From NCBI GenBank assembly GCA_951812645.1, contig CATOSM010000001.1:227560-291559 (forward strand): a stretch of 64,000 nt of DNA, in the 5' to 3' direction. Shown in pieces: positions 45,210 to 54,929 of this stretch (position 1 is the stretch's first letter; the number at the start of each line of letters is the position of its first letter). The position numbers and the translations under genes are program-made. The notes under the pieces were generated by a model. It saw only the letters and a list, made by a program, of their open reading frames with translations, ran no database searches and was not told the DNA's origin. The DNA comes from an uncultured Candidatus Nitrosopumilus sp. (GTDB taxonomy: Archaea; Thermoproteota; Nitrososphaeria; Nitrososphaerales; Nitrosopumilaceae).

Positions 45210-45407
45210 TTATTCCCTGTCTGCACAACCACATTTGACATAAATCATTTTGAATTCTCCGTCTGTTTTTACATTATGTGACATGGGTTTTCTGCATTGT
45301 TGGCATTCGTTAAATCCAAAATATTCTTCAACTTTGATTATTTTATAATCCCATGATTTTTTCTCTTCATTCCAGAATACCGAATTTAATTCTGATGGCC
45401 CTTCCAT
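45210..45407 (-). CDS. 65-residue zinc-ribbon protein
   Basis: ATG 45407. ECQQCRKPMSHN and IYVKCGCADRE give two Cys pairs. The start (LNSVFWNEEKKSWDYKI) is strand-rich. Convergent with the helicase and 9 bp from it. No family recognised. Confidence 0.55.
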   Translation of the reverse strand: MEGPSELNSVFWNEEKKSWDYKIIKVEEYFGFNECQQCRKPMSHNVKTDGEFKMIYVKCGCADRE

Positions 45408-45442
45408 GTGTTTTTCTAAAATTTGTTTTATTAATTGATTTT

Positions 45443-45652
45443 CTATGGGTTCAGACTTTTAAAATCAAGACACTTTTGATCAAATTCATTTAGATATTTT
45501 TTAGCATTGATGTTGGGATCCATGACATATAACTCACAAGTTTCTGCATCAATTAGTTGGGCATCGTTACTATTTGTCATCACTTGTAATCCCAAGATCC
45601 CTAGTAATGCTATGATGACTATTATTGCAAATTTACTAGAGTAAATGTCCAT
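45443..45652 (-). CDS. 69-residue membrane-anchored protein
   Basis: ATG 45652. One N-terminal helix (FAIIVIIALLGILGLQVM) and an outside domain with two Cys (AETCELYVMD ... DQKCLDF) that could form a disulfide. Possibly extracytoplasmic. No family recognised. Confidence 0.55.
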   Translation of the reverse strand: MDIYSSKFAIIVIIALLGILGLQVMTNSNDAQLIDAETCELYVMDPNINAKKYLNEFDQKCLDFKSLNP

Positions 45653-45748
45653 GTGTTGATTTTGGGAATTCTAAACTTGGGTTTAATCTTTGGGTAATTT
45701 TATAGTAAATTCATGCCTGAGATTAATTCATTATTGCGGATAAATATT

Positions 45749-46612
45749 CAACTCATCTTAAAACCCTGCAATGCATCAAAAATGACGCAATGTTAGCCAG
45801 CCCGGGACAGTTTCCCGCGTTTCTTTCACATCCTGTTCTGTGAAACCCGTTTTTCAGCCAGGCAAAGAACCTCTCCACTACGAATCCTGTCCTGTCGTAA
45901 CCGTCCTTGCCTGCATCATCTGCCGTCCTGACGTTTTTTCCAAAGGGAATGCACGGAATGACGTCTCTTGACCTTGCATGACTGCGGATTGGCTTTGAAC
46001 CGTATCCCCTGTCTGCATAGACTGAAACCATCTGTTCTGTCATGGAATCGTCTGCAAAATCAGAAACTGGTTCCATCACGTCTGCAAATTTCGTACCGTC
46101 GTGAATGTCTGCAGGGCTCATTACGATTGATACCGGCAGGCCGGTACCGTCCACTGCAACATGCAATTCCGTGCCCGTGACTCTCTTGAACCCGTCAAAT
46201 CCGATCACATTGCCCCCTTTTTGGAGGGAACTGGTGATGAGTCAACCGATGTTTTTTGCAGGTCAATCCTGCCCGACTTATGTGCGGATTTGATTGCACG
46301 TCCCAAAGTCTTTTTCCATATGCCAAACTCCTGCCATCCTCTTGGCCTTGGGTTGGCAGCTGAACCATCACCGAATGTCTTTGGCATCTCACTCCACCTG
46401 CATCCGGAAACCGGCACGCAGATGATTCCGTTTAAGACCGTTCGGTCGTTGCCTCTTGGACGTCCTGTGGCGGCAGCTTTTGGCAGCAACGGTTCCATCA
46501 CATCCCATTGTCTGTCATCTCGGTGAATTTCACGTACAGCTTGGAAACCAACAGCTCGTGGATCCAAACGATCATCAAATATCGTCTGAAGGGTTGGTTT
46601 TAAGACAAGTTG
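45749..46612 (-). mobile_element. IS5-type insertion sequence (IS-D), slightly deleted
   Basis: 864 bp, the same type as IS-C (871 bp) with small deletions, including 4 bp near the transposase start and 3 bp near the frame switch. Inverted repeats are present (CAACTCATCTTAAAACC; right end as CAACTTGTCTTAAAACC inverted). The left flank is ATT but the right is GGT, so no target duplication; one side has been rearranged. It sits 33 bp upstream of the leader of beta-helix gene 2. Confidence 0.85.
45753..46567 (-). CDS. IS5-family transposase in two frames (IS-D), N-terminus damaged
   Basis: The same two-frame layout as IS-C: frame 1 holds DVMEPLLPKAAATGRPRGND and the first Asp region (TSVDSSPVPSKKGAM), stopping at 46205. 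Frame 2 holds GTELHVAVDGTGLP, VYADRGYGSKPIR and VVERFFAWLK. A 4-bp deletion puts the first residues (DPRAVGFQAVREIHRD) out of register with the IS-C protein. The enzyme is probably inactive or starts internally. Confidence 0.7.
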
Positions 46613-46644
46613 GGTATCAACATGATGGGATTTGAAATTCTATC

Positions 46645-46763
46645 CCCTGGGGGTAAAACCTACACTTCAGGCAGATCAGGCCGGAATGCACCGCAGCTGG
46701 GCCAAAAACAAACGGCCTCTGGAGAACTAACAGTTTATTAACTTCCCTGATCACATGTATTCT
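46645..46763 (+). promoter_or_regulatory. Conserved leader/promoter of beta-helix gene 2
   Basis: Closely matches 30348-30468 upstream of the paralogue. Box A TTTATTAA (46734-46741) is centred 26-27 bp before ATG 46764. A shared TGATCACA lies between box A and the start codon. The upstream 80 bp are non-coding yet conserved. Confidence 0.5.
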
Positions 46764-48419
46764 ATGAAAAAATTCACCGCCTTACAATATGCGATATTTG
46801 TGATTGCGGCACCAGCCGTGCTGGTTGCAGTGCCTTCCGCACATGCAGCTGTAATTGACGTGGATGGATCGTGCCCAGATACTGATGATGATACGCCGTG
46901 GTGTGATTTGGATACTGAATTCCCTACAGTAAAGTCTGCAATTGCAAACGCAACCGCCGGTGATACCATATCCGTCTCGGCTGGAACCTATGATGAAGGC
47001 TACACGCTTGTCAAGAAATCATTGACAATAGAGCCTGCTGCAAATGCCAGGGTGGTATTAAACGGAACAACCATTATTGACGTACAGGCCAATGCCACTA
47101 CTATACAGGGCATCATATTTCAGAACACCACATCAGAGAAATACTCGTTACGTATTGGGAACTCTACATCGGGTGTAACAATACACAACAACACGTTTGC
47201 AGACACTAGGGGAAATGCATTGAGAGTCGCCAGTGATTCTAACACCCTGGTGCGTGACCTGTCCGTAACGGACAATGTGTTTAAGAACATTGGAACATTT
47301 TATGATCCCGGACTGAATGCGGCCCAAAAGGCCAAAAAAATGTCTACTGCAATAGTGAGCACAAACTATCCCTCAGACATAGCCCGCCTGCAGGATTCCA
47401 GGATTACCGGCAACACCATTGACACTACGACACACGGCGGAATAAACCTGGCCAATACCGAAAATATTCTGGTGGCCAACAACACAATCTCAAACACCAA
47501 TGGAAATTCAATTCACGTTTCACATAGTAACCACCACATACGGATTCTTGGCAATCACATAAGCGGTGCAAACAATGCAGGACTAAATCCCACTGGAGGT
47601 GCCATTGTGGTAAAGGCAAACAATACATCCCATGTCACCGTTCACAACAACACCATCTCTGGCGGCAATAACGGAATTCTCTACTGTACGGAACTGTGTA
47701 ACGAATTGCCTGAAAACCGACCGGGAAATCCCGATCCTGCCCTTAAAGTCCATAAGACAGTAATGACTGACCAGACAAACCTGTTTACCCATAACATCTT
47801 TGACAATGTAAGCGGCTATGATATTATGAATATGGCAAGAGGTCCGATGATTGCAACGCACAACTATTACGGAGAAGCAGAGCCTGACTTTACGGCAATA
47901 CTGTTTGGAGATATACGCTACAACCCATACTATAACGATCCGGAACGCAGGGTGCTGGTGGATGACGGCAAGGGGCCGGTACAAAGGTCAACTGCGGACG
48001 TTGACGTGTCAGACGTGTGCTCCGTATCCCTTGGAAGCTACATCATTGACTTTGCAGACGCAAAATACGGCGCCACGTCTGGCATTGTACAAAACCAGAT
48101 CAAAAATGCCGGCAACCGGGATCTTGATGCAATAAAGTTTACCACTACCGGATGGCTAAAGCCTGACGGCTCTGCCCTTTCCGGCGCCGTATCAAGGGTC
48201 GGCACCGATGTCGCCAGTTCGGCATCCTATGCCCCAATCCCCACTGATCCGGCCGGCGTCAACTTTGACAATCGCAACTTTACCGGACCAAACGCGCTTC
48301 CGGCCTCGGGATCCTCCGGTTCTGCACTGGTCGGCTTTGTGCTTGACCTTACCGGCGTTGCAACCGGCGCCGGCGTCACCGTCACGGAATCCGTAACGTA
48401 TTCCGGAACCTGCAGCTAG
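46764..48419 (+). CDS. Secreted right-handed parallel beta-helix protein 2
   Basis: About 551 residues, clearly paralogous to the product at 30469, closest at both ends and more divergent in the helix repeats. Signal peptide (YAIFVIAAPAVLVAVPSAHA), then PbH1-type repeats (TIHNNTFADTRGNALRV, ITGNTIDTTTHGGINL, NNTISGGNNGILYC), and the C-terminal beta domain (DVCSVSLGSYIIDFADAKYG). An ATG three codons earlier (46755) is absent in gene 1, so 46764 is chosen. GC-rich relative to neighbours. Confidence 0.8.
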   Translation: MKKFTALQYAIFVIAAPAVLVAVPSAHAAVIDVDGSCPDTDDDTPWCDLDTEFPTVKSAIANATAGDTISVSAGTYDEGYTLVKKSLTIEPAANARVVLNGTTIIDVQANATTIQGIIFQNTTSEKYSLRIGNSTSGVTIHNNTFADTRGNALRVASDSNTLVRDLSVTDNVFKNIGTFYDPGLNAAQKAKKMSTAIVSTNYPSDIARLQDSRITGNTIDTTTHGGINLANTENILVANNTISNTNGNSIHVSHSNHHIRILGNHISGANNAGLNPTGGAIVVKANNTSHVTVHNNTISGGNNGILYCTELCNELPENRPGNPDPALKVHKTVMTDQTNLFTHNIFDNVSGYDIMNMARGPMIATHNYYGEAEPDFTAILFGDIRYNPYYNDPERRVLVDDGKGPVQRSTADVDVSDVCSVSLGSYIIDFADAKYGATSGIVQNQIKNAGNRDLDAIKFTTTGWLKPDGSALSGAVSRVGTDVASSASYAPIPTDPAGVNFDNRNFTGPNALPASGSSGSALVGFVLDLTGVATGAGVTVTESVTYSGTCS

Positions 48420-48516
48420 GAATCAGACCGCACGGCCCCAGGATACGGCAGCCATGTTTTCCCTTTTTGCCATGATGCCGCAATGGGATACGTCACGGAC
48501 TTGGAAAAAACATAGC

Positions 48517-48780
48517 CGACTCATCCCAATACCCTCCAATGCATCATGATGCATATGCCAGGCAGGACTAATCCCGGATGGTTCCCACATTTCTTTTCAT
48601 GCCTTGCCACGGTTCTTCCCAACCCGTACCTGAGCCAGGCAAGGAACCTCTCAACGGCAAGCCCTGCCTGTACCCGTTTTGTACGTTCCCTGGCACAACG
48701 AATCTGGAATTCTTGCAGGGAACGCAGCATCTGATTCCGTGACATCTGCAAGTCTCCGATGCATGCCGCATCATGGCCCA
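48517..48780 (-). mobile_element. Left-end IS remnant (IS-F)
   Basis: Begins with CGACTCATCCCAATACC, an IS terminal repeat, and encodes on the minus strand the transposase C-terminus (FLAWLRYGLGRTVAR, ending MMHWRVLG) with frameshifts. It stops near 48780, where host-like sequence begins; a short frame from ATG 48873 (MVPPVYKAKQKLSVKDDMIC) runs into the remnant and may be a gene truncated by it. The same remnant type follows beta-helix gene 1. Confidence 0.65.
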
Positions 48781-48940
48781 ACCCTTTTTTGATTTCAATG
48801 CCTGTTGACAATAACAGATCATGTCATCTTTGACTGATAATTTCTGTTTTGCTTTATAAACCGGGGGTACCATGTTTTGTTTACGTTGAGATTAATGGTC
48901 CAATTTTATTTGTAGCGTTCGTCTGGTTTTCTTCTACGAA

Positions 48941-49200
48941 TTATTCCCTTCCTTTACCTTGTTTTTCGTCAATCCGTGCTACTGTTAATGGCTCAGAATC
49001 TGCATCTTCATAATCGCCACTAGTTGCTTTGGGAATAGTGACACCATTTTGATATCATCATGTAATCGAATTCCGCCTACTCGGGAAAGGTATTTTCCAA
49101 TTGTTGTGAAATATACTGAAACACTATTCTTATTCTTTCTTTTTAGTGAATATTTCGCACTGTTTTGTACTTTAGATATGGTGATATTTGGATGGTCCAT
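48941..49200 (-). pseudogene. Small protein gene with one frameshift
   Basis: ATG 49200 reads MDHPNITISKVQNSAKYSLK and VYFTTIGKYLSRVGGIRLHD and then leaves frame. Adding one base near 49055 continues as NGVTIPKATSGDYEDADSEP and LTVARIDEKQGKGRE to 48941, total about 86 residues. It follows the gene at 49210 by 9 bp on the same strand. Function unknown. Confidence 0.45.
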
Positions 49201-49209
49201 TAGTAACCA

Positions 49210-49449
49210 TCATACAAATTCATCTTGGAATCTGGGTGCTCTGGCAGGTGACCTTGTTCTCTCCATGTCTTCTCTTAGATCAGACAAAACTGTGATCGTC
49301 TCACGTTTGTACTTATCTTGGCAAAAATAATCTGGGCTATTCAGGTGTGCTTTTGCCGTTTCTAGGGCACTGTCTAATCCACTTTTGGAATAGATCTTTT
49401 CTAAAAATGTCTCTCGTGTGATTCTATCTGAAACATAGTCTAATGCCAT
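49210..49449 (-). CDS. Hypothetical 79-residue protein
   Basis: ATG 49449. Helical and charged (RITRETFLEKIYSKSGLDSA, then TVLSDLREDMERTRSP). Pairs with the following broken gene in a two-gene unit, 9 bp apart. A small antitoxin-like or regulatory role is possible but not shown. Confidence 0.5.
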   Translation of the reverse strand: MALDYVSDRITRETFLEKIYSKSGLDSALETAKAHLNSPDYFCQDKYKRETITVLSDLREDMERTRSPARAPRFQDEFV

Positions 49450-49471
49450 GAAAAATCAGACATCCAGTGGT

Positions 49472-49498
49472 TAAAGGTATTTTTTTCATTAACCTTTA
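49472..49498. repeat. 7-bp inverted repeat upstream of a small operon
   Basis: TAAAGGT (49472-49478) faces ACCTTTA (49492-49498) around a T-rich 13-nt spacer, 23 bp upstream of ATG 49449. It could be an operator for the two-gene unit or a weak hairpin after ilvD. The gap 49450-49590 holds nothing else. Confidence 0.25.
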
Positions 49499-49590
49499 GC
49501 AGATGGCAGTAATTTGATTAATCATAATCTGTTTCTTTTTCCTGTTATCTCTGATTACGATCTATGAATCTTGTGGACAAGTTGTTTTTT

Positions 49591-51264
49591 CTAGGGATTT
49601 GCACTAGTTACTGCACCTTGTGCTGCTGAACCTACCAGGGTTGCATATTTTGCCAATGCTCCTGAGGCATAGTTTGCTTCAGGTTTCTTCCAAGATTCTT
49701 TTCTTTTTGCTAATTCTTCTTCAGATACACGAAGTTCAATTACAGCGGTTTCGGTATCGATTGTAATCTTATCCCCATCTTTTATCAATGCAATAGGTCC
49801 TCCAACATATGCTTCAGGTGCAACATGTCCTACCATGAATCCTCTTGTACCTCCTGAAAACCTGCCATCTGTAACCATTGCCACTTTTTTGCCCAAACCT
49901 TGTCCTACTAGTGCTGCAGTTGTTGCAAGCATCTCTCTCATTCCTGGACCTCCTTTTGGACCCTCATATCTAATTACAACGACATCTCCTTCGTCTACTT
50001 CTCCTTTTGAGACTGCCTCAAATGCAAATTCTTCTCTATCATACACTTTGGCTTTACCTGCGAACTTCGTCATCTCGACTCCTGCAGTTTTAATCACTGC
50101 TCCTTCCGGAGCAAGACTTCCTTTGAGTATCGCTGCTGTTCCTACTGAATGTATTGGATTATCCACCGGTCTAATGATTGACTGTTCTGGTTCTCGAATG
50201 TTCGCGGAATTGATATTTTCTTGAATGGTTTTTCCAGTTACTGTAATGCAATCTGCATTAAGTAATCCTTTATCTAATAATTTTTTAAGAACAAATGGTA
50301 TTCCTCCAATTTTATCCAAACTATTCATAACATAATTTCCACCAGGTTTCATGTCTGCAATATGTGGTGTCTTTTTTCTAATTCTTTCAAAATCATCATA
50401 TGTTAATTTAATTCTGGCTTCATTTGCCATTGATAACAAATGCAAAATCCCATTTGTAGAACCACCTACTGCATTTAGCATTATAATTGAATTCTCAAAT
50501 GCTTCATAGGTCATAATGTCTCTAGGCTTGATGTTTAATTCTAATAATTTTACACAAGCAGCACCTGTATCATACACCATCTTATTTCTGCGTTCATCTT
50601 CTGCTGGTGGACTTGCACTTCCAGGTAATGCCAATCCAATTGCTTCTGAAATTGATGCCATTGTATTTGCAGTAAACATACCTCCACATGATCCGGAACT
50701 TGGACATGCTGTATTTTCAATATTTTTTAACATCTCTAATGATAATTGCCCTGCATCATATGCCCCGACTGCTTCATACACGTCGACAACTGTTAGTTCT
50801 TTATCATCTAGAATTCCTGGCATAATTGTTCCGCCGTAAACAAATACTGATGGTAAATTCAATCTGGCCATTGCCATCATTGTTCCAGGTAAACTTTTGT
50901 CACAACCTGCTATTCCTACTATTGCATCATACTGGTGAGCCCTTACCATCAATTCAATAGAATCTGCTATTACTTCACGCGAAATCAATGAGGACTTCAT
51001 TCCTTCATGACCCATTGCTATTCCATCACTGACTGCAATGGTTGAAAATACTCTGGGCGTTGCACCATTTTCTGCAACTCCTCGTTTTGCTTCTTCAGCT
51101 AAAGTTGGTAACAATATGTTACATGGAGTTGCCTCATTTCCTGTATGACAAACACCAACGAATGGTTTGCTGAGATCATTATCATCTAGTCCCATAGCTT
51201 TGTACATTGCTCTGTGTGGTGCACGTGCAGTTCCACCTACTACATTTTTACTAGATATTTCCAT
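49591..51264 (-). CDS. ilvD: Dihydroxy-acid dehydratase
   Basis: 557 residues, full length. Iron-sulfur Cys lie in [32 protein letters not shown] and [18 protein letters not shown], and the substrate region [17 protein letters not shown] is intact. It dehydrates dihydroxy acids in valine, isoleucine and CoA-precursor synthesis. Transcribed alone; the other ilv genes are not in the window. Confidence 0.96.
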   Translation of the reverse strand: MEISSKNVVGGTARAPHRAMYKAMGLDDNDLSKPFVGVCHTGNEATPCNILLPTLAEEAKRGVAENGATPRVFSTIAVSDGIAMGHEGMKSSLISREVIADSIELMVRAHQYDAIVGIAGCDKSLPGTMMAMARLNLPSVFVYGGTIMPGILDDKELTVVDVYEAVGAYDAGQLSLEMLKNIENTACPSSGSCGGMFTANTMASISEAIGLALPGSASPPAEDERRNKMVYDTGAACVKLLELNIKPRDIMTYEAFENSIIMLNAVGGSTNGILHLLSMANEARIKLTYDDFERIRKKTPHIADMKPGGNYVMNSLDKIGGIPFVLKKLLDKGLLNADCITVTGKTIQENINSANIREPEQSIIRPVDNPIHSVGTAAILKGSLAPEGAVIKTAGVEMTKFAGKAKVYDREEFAFEAVSKGEVDEGDVVVIRYEGPKGGPGMREMLATTAALVGQGLGKKVAMVTDGRFSGGTRGFMVGHVAPEAYVGGPIALIKDGDKITIDTETAVIELRVSEEELAKRKESWKKPEANYASGALAKYATLVGSAAQGAVTSANP

Positions 51265-51362
51265 GACATGTCAAATTCCTACTGGTATAATTTAGACTTT
51301 ATTGATATTCTCTAATTTAGAACCTGCATTGAGTTTAAATTGTAATTATTTTGAATAGTCCT

Positions 51363-51563
51363 GTGGAACAAAAAGCCTTAGAGTGCCCTGTTTGTAAAAG
51401 CAATAAAGCAGAGATTGCAGGTGAAAATGTAAAACTTGGTGGGCGTTTTGAAGATAAGGAATTTCTTACAACCGAACTTACGGTCCTGAGATGTTCCATG
51501 TGTGGATATTATATGATGTTTGACAAAGATGCGTCATCATTCACTACTCAAGAAAAATCTTGA
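51363..51563 (+). CDS. 66-residue zinc-ribbon protein
   Basis: Starts at GTG 51363, 27 bp after a TTTAAAT box A (51334-51340); an upstream in-frame TTG at 51351 is too close to it. LECPVCKSNKAE and VLRCSMCGYYMMFD give two CxxC knuckles separated by a strand pair. Divergent from ilvD. Function unknown. Confidence 0.65.
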   Translation: MEQKALECPVCKSNKAEIAGENVKLGGRFEDKEFLTTELTVLRCSMCGYYMMFDKDASSFTTQEKS

Positions 51564-51568
51564 TGATT

Positions 51569-52165
51569 CTATTTTACTAATTGTTGGTTATCTAGTTGTA
51601 ACAAGTATGCTTCAATTTCTTCCGGTGTTTCTGAACCATACAAAATCAATATTCTATCATCTTCCATGATTTCATAATCTCGAATATCTGATACTTGTTC
51701 TCTATTGATGAAGAATTTTAGTTTGTAATCTTCATTTGAACAGAACTGTTTTCCCTCTGGGAATACATAACATTGATCATCTAGGCCAATTGATAATGTC
51801 TCAAAGAGATATCCTAAATTGACCCCTGTCGCATGTTTGTGAATTGTAGACCCGTCTCTTCCTTCAAAGTGTATCCAACTTGATTTGATTTGGAATGCTG
51901 GACTTGAAAATTCAAATGTATCCCCAAATATTTTTACCAAAAGTGCTGCATGTGAGTGTTCACTGCCCAAGGCTCCTGCATTTTCTGGACCGCCTGGTGC
52001 AGTTTCAGTCATATTGAGAAATAGAAATGCTGCATATCCTACAATTACTGCAATTGCCCCTAAAACTGCAACTGCAATTAGGGTTTGTTTTCTTTTTTCT
52101 GCTGAATGTTTCGTGGCATAGTTTTCACGTTTTACTTCACGCTCACGTCTTTCTTTTCGTCCCAT
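51569..52165 (-). CDS. Membrane-anchored conserved thaumarchaeal protein
   Basis: About 198 residues from Met 52165 (MGRKERREREVKRENYATKH). A basic cytosolic start, one helix (LIAVAVLGAIAVIVGYAAFL), then an outer domain with HSHAALLVKIFGDTFEF, IHFEGRDGSTIHKHATGVNL and two Cys (DDQCYVFPEGKQFC). Clustered His suggest metal binding. It is recognisable as a conserved unknown of the lineage, but no function is known. A Met at 52183 is also possible. Confidence 0.6.
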   Translation of the reverse strand: MGRKERREREVKRENYATKHSAEKRKQTLIAVAVLGAIAVIVGYAAFLFLNMTETAPGGPENAGALGSEHSHAALLVKIFGDTFEFSSPAFQIKSSWIHFEGRDGSTIHKHATGVNLGYLFETLSIGLDDQCYVFPEGKQFCSNEDYKLKFFINREQVSDIRDYEIMEDDRILILYGSETPEEIEAYLLQLDNQQLVK

Positions 52166-52327
52166 AGGATGATAAACCTCCAAGATTTACCCTAATTAAC
52201 CATTCGTCACAATACTGGATTTGTGGTGGACTAACTGCCGTTTCAAATCATTTCCAGAAAAGAGTTAATTCTGATCGATATTTTTTTTGACTAGACTCTT
52301 TGTAATGCTATCCCTACTATAACACAT

Positions 52328-52429
52328 GTGAATTGCAAAGAGGGATTTATTCATGATTTTGTGTGGTTTGAGATACTATCCTCAAAAAGATGCATGCATT
52401 GTGGAAAAGAAGAAAGTCTAAATCACTAG
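52328..52429 (+). CDS. 33-residue zinc microprotein
   Basis: GTG 52328 reads MNCKEGFIHDFVWFEILSSK then RCMHCGKEESLNH: a Cys, then CxxC, with His nearby. It resembles the tail of a ribbon domain. The remaining gap 52184-52327 shows no gene. Confidence 0.35.
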   Translation: MNCKEGFIHDFVWFEILSSKRCMHCGKEESLNH

Positions 52430-52516
52430 GATTTACCTTCCATGGTTGAATCGTGCCTGGATGTTCTATTTTGATCAAATAAAAACAATAAATAAAATTA
52501 CAAAATGCATTTGATT

Positions 52517-52921
52517 ATGAGTTGTATTTTTTGTGATATTTTAGAAGGTAAGAGAGATGGACATTTTTTGTATGAAGATGAATCCCATGTTGCATTTTTG
52601 GACAAATACCCAATTGATGTTGGTCACAGTTTGGTCATTCCAAGAAAACATCATGAAAGAATTACCGATATGGATTCAAAAGATGTTGGAAATGTGTTTG
52701 CAATTATCCCAAAAATTGCCAAAGCAATTTTAGATGCTACTGGCGCCGATGCGTTTAGTTTAGGACAAAATAATGGAAGGGCTGCAAAACAAATAATCCC
52801 CCATGTTCACATTCACATCATTCCTAGATACAATAGTAGGGGAACTGTCTGGACTAAACGCCAAATTTCAAGTGATGACGAACTTTTAGAATTATCTAAA
52901 AAAATTCGCAGTCTTATTTAG
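52517..52921 (+). CDS. HIT family nucleotide hydrolase/transferase
   Basis: 134 residues from Met 52517 (MSCIFCDILEGKRDGHFLYE). The catalytic triad motif HVHIHIIPR (HxHxHxx) is at about residues 98-106, and the N-terminal CxxC is typical of archaeal and bacterial HIT proteins. It hydrolyses AMP-linked substrates. Its end overlaps aRF1 by 8 bp, convergent. Confidence 0.88.
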   Translation: MSCIFCDILEGKRDGHFLYEDESHVAFLDKYPIDVGHSLVIPRKHHERITDMDSKDVGNVFAIIPKIAKAILDATGADAFSLGQNNGRAAKQIIPHVHIHIIPRYNSRGTVWTKRQISSDDELLELSKKIRSLI

Positions 52922-54194
52922 CGTGACCTGGATTATATCTCAAAATTGCTCCGATTTTTCCTAAACTAGAAAGCATATTTCCATGCTCTGCGCTTCCTGA
53001 AACCACTTCTAATTGCGAACCTGTCTTTGATGATAATGTTTCCAAATAATCCACAACATCTTGTTCATTAACTTCTACTTCCATGGCATTGCATTCTGGA
53101 CACGGTCTAGATGAATATTCTGTCTTTTTTGGAATTACTAGCGGTCTTTCAACAATCTCCTCTTGAATGTGATTGCATCGTTTGCATTTTCCTTCAACTC
53201 TGTGCAAATTTGTATTGTCTGTAATTAGCAACATTTGGACCACGTTGTTTTTCAAAAATTCGATCACTTCTTGTAATCCGTAGGATCCTTTTCCTGTGTT
53301 TGTATTTATTTCTCGGAATAGGTCTTCAACCATTTTTTTCTCTTCGACCATTCTGAAATTACCTAAAATGTCTGCAGATTTTGCAAACGCTTCTCTAATT
53401 CCTTCTGCACCTGAATATGATGAGTCAATAGTACTGATGATGATGTTCTGCAATCTATATTCCAAATAATTCCCATTAATGAAGTCCTCTTTTGTGGGGC
53501 CTGGACCTGAAACAATTAATCCTTTGACTGGATAAATGTCAATGAAGTATTCTCTGGTGGTTTGTGCTACCCTATTGTAAAAATAACTTAATTCCATCTC
53601 TCTTAATTTTTGGAATCTTTTTGCTGATTGTCCTCCCTGTCTGTGCTTTCCAGCAACCCCCGAACCCGTTTGTGATAAAACTTCTATTTTATCTCCATGT
53701 AATAATCCCCAGCCAGCATCTTTAGCGTCTATTGCTAGAAATCCAATGAGGTTATCGTCCTTTAACATGTCCTTTAGAATATCAACGTGAAAATGATCAT
53801 CACACCTGTATAGATACTGATTGAGATCTTTTGGAGGATCAATCTCCCAAACTTTTACTACCTCACTTCCTAATGGCCCTCCTTCCTCCGGGGGTAACGC
53901 TCCACAAAACACTACCAAACCTCTTTCTGGAGTTTTTTTGTAAAGTTTTAGTCTCTGTACAACTTTGCCCAATGAATCAACAACATGTGATCTTGTCAAA
54001 TCCGATTTGATGTTATCGGCTGTTCCTTGCTCTTGTTGGAGTGAATTAATAATTTCGTGTAATTGTTTTCCTTTTGGAATGTATACCGTGATTAATTCTG
54101 TACCTCTGCCTGATTTGTGTGATAATTCTTCTAGTGTTTTTCTAATTTTGTAAATTTTAACAGAATCTTGTTTTTCAATATCTATTTTGGGCAT
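52914..54194 (-). CDS. prf1: Peptide chain release factor aRF1
   Basis: 426 residues. The stop-codon-reading TADNIKSDLTR (NIKS) is at about residues 58-68 and the peptidyl-hydrolysis GGQSAKRFQKLRE at about 182. A C-terminal zinc-like Cys set follows (CKRCNHIQEE ... RPCPECN). It reads all three stop codons in archaea. Its presence bears on the in-frame TGA and TAG codons seen elsewhere in the window. Confidence 0.95.
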   Translation of the reverse strand: MPKIDIEKQDSVKIYKIRKTLEELSHKSGRGTELITVYIPKGKQLHEIINSLQQEQGTADNIKSDLTRSHVVDSLGKVVQRLKLYKKTPERGLVVFCGALPPEEGGPLGSEVVKVWEIDPPKDLNQYLYRCDDHFHVDILKDMLKDDNLIGFLAIDAKDAGWGLLHGDKIEVLSQTGSGVAGKHRQGGQSAKRFQKLREMELSYFYNRVAQTTREYFIDIYPVKGLIVSGPGPTKEDFINGNYLEYRLQNIIISTIDSSYSGAEGIREAFAKSADILGNFRMVEEKKMVEDLFREINTNTGKGSYGLQEVIEFLKNNVVQMLLITDNTNLHRVEGKCKRCNHIQEEIVERPLVIPKKTEYSSRPCPECNAMEVEVNEQDVVDYLETLSSKTGSQLEVVSGSAEHGNMLSSLGKIGAILRYNPGHAK

Positions 54195-54243
54195 TATGAT
54201 TGGTCCTTAATTTGCGAATATATCTTTTTGAATATTTTCAAAA

Positions 54244-54885
54244 TTATAACCCATCAAATGTTTTTAGAAACACTTCTAGAGGTTGATTCCCTCTAATTTT
54301 GATAACCTTCTCATCATTAAATATGAGAAATGATGGTGTCGCATCGATTCCAATCTCTTTTCCAAATTCATGTATTGCGTTAACTTTGTTTTGATATTTA
54401 CGCTCATCTAGACATTTGTTAAATTCTTGCAAATCCAAATTTATTGTATTTGCAAAAGTTTCTAATGATTCTCTTGTAATCCAGCCTGTTCTTTCTCCCC
54501 CCCAATTCTTGTATAATTCATCATGATATTCCCAGAATTTCCTTTGATCTTCAGCACAATATGTTGCCTCAGCTGCTAACAATGAATCTAGTCCATTTAG
54601 TGGAAAGTCTTTGAAAACTAGTTTAACTTTGCCCGTTTTGATAAAATCTTCTTGTATTGTATTTAGAGTATCTTGATGAAATTTATAACAAAATGTACAC
54701 TGATAGTCTCCCCATTCCAAAATTGTAATTGTCGCATTAGAATTCCCCATAACTGGCGAACCTCCTTCAGTTAGATTTGTTTTAGTTAGCATGCTTGGTT
54801 TTGCTTCTGATTCTGGATAATATGCCAAAAACATACCCGAAATTATTCCTATAATTACTGGAATCACCAAATAATATTTGGACAT
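54244..54885 (-). CDS. Membrane-anchored DsbA-like thiol-disulfide oxidoreductase
   Basis: 213 residues. N-terminal helix (LVIPVIIGIISGMFLAYY), then a thioredoxin fold with EWGDYQCTFCYKFHQD (CxxC) and the cis-Pro loop GIDATPSFLIF. It acts outside the membrane in disulfide formation or reduction; thaumarchaea have many exported copper and Cys proteins. The redox direction cannot be told from sequence. Confidence 0.85.
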   Translation of the reverse strand: MSKYYLVIPVIIGIISGMFLAYYPESEAKPSMLTKTNLTEGGSPVMGNSNATITILEWGDYQCTFCYKFHQDTLNTIQEDFIKTGKVKLVFKDFPLNGLDSLLAAEATYCAEDQRKFWEYHDELYKNWGGERTGWITRESLETFANTINLDLQEFNKCLDERKYQNKVNAIHEFGKEIGIDATPSFLIFNDEKVIKIRGNQPLEVFLKTFDGL

Positions 54886-54929
54886 ATTTTTGTAATTTTT
54901 CCTTCAGGTAAATACCTTGTCTAATTAAT

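Noticed and set aside
46195..46392. Extra frames within the IS elements
   Set aside because: They are out-of-frame readings of transposase sequence repeated in every copy.
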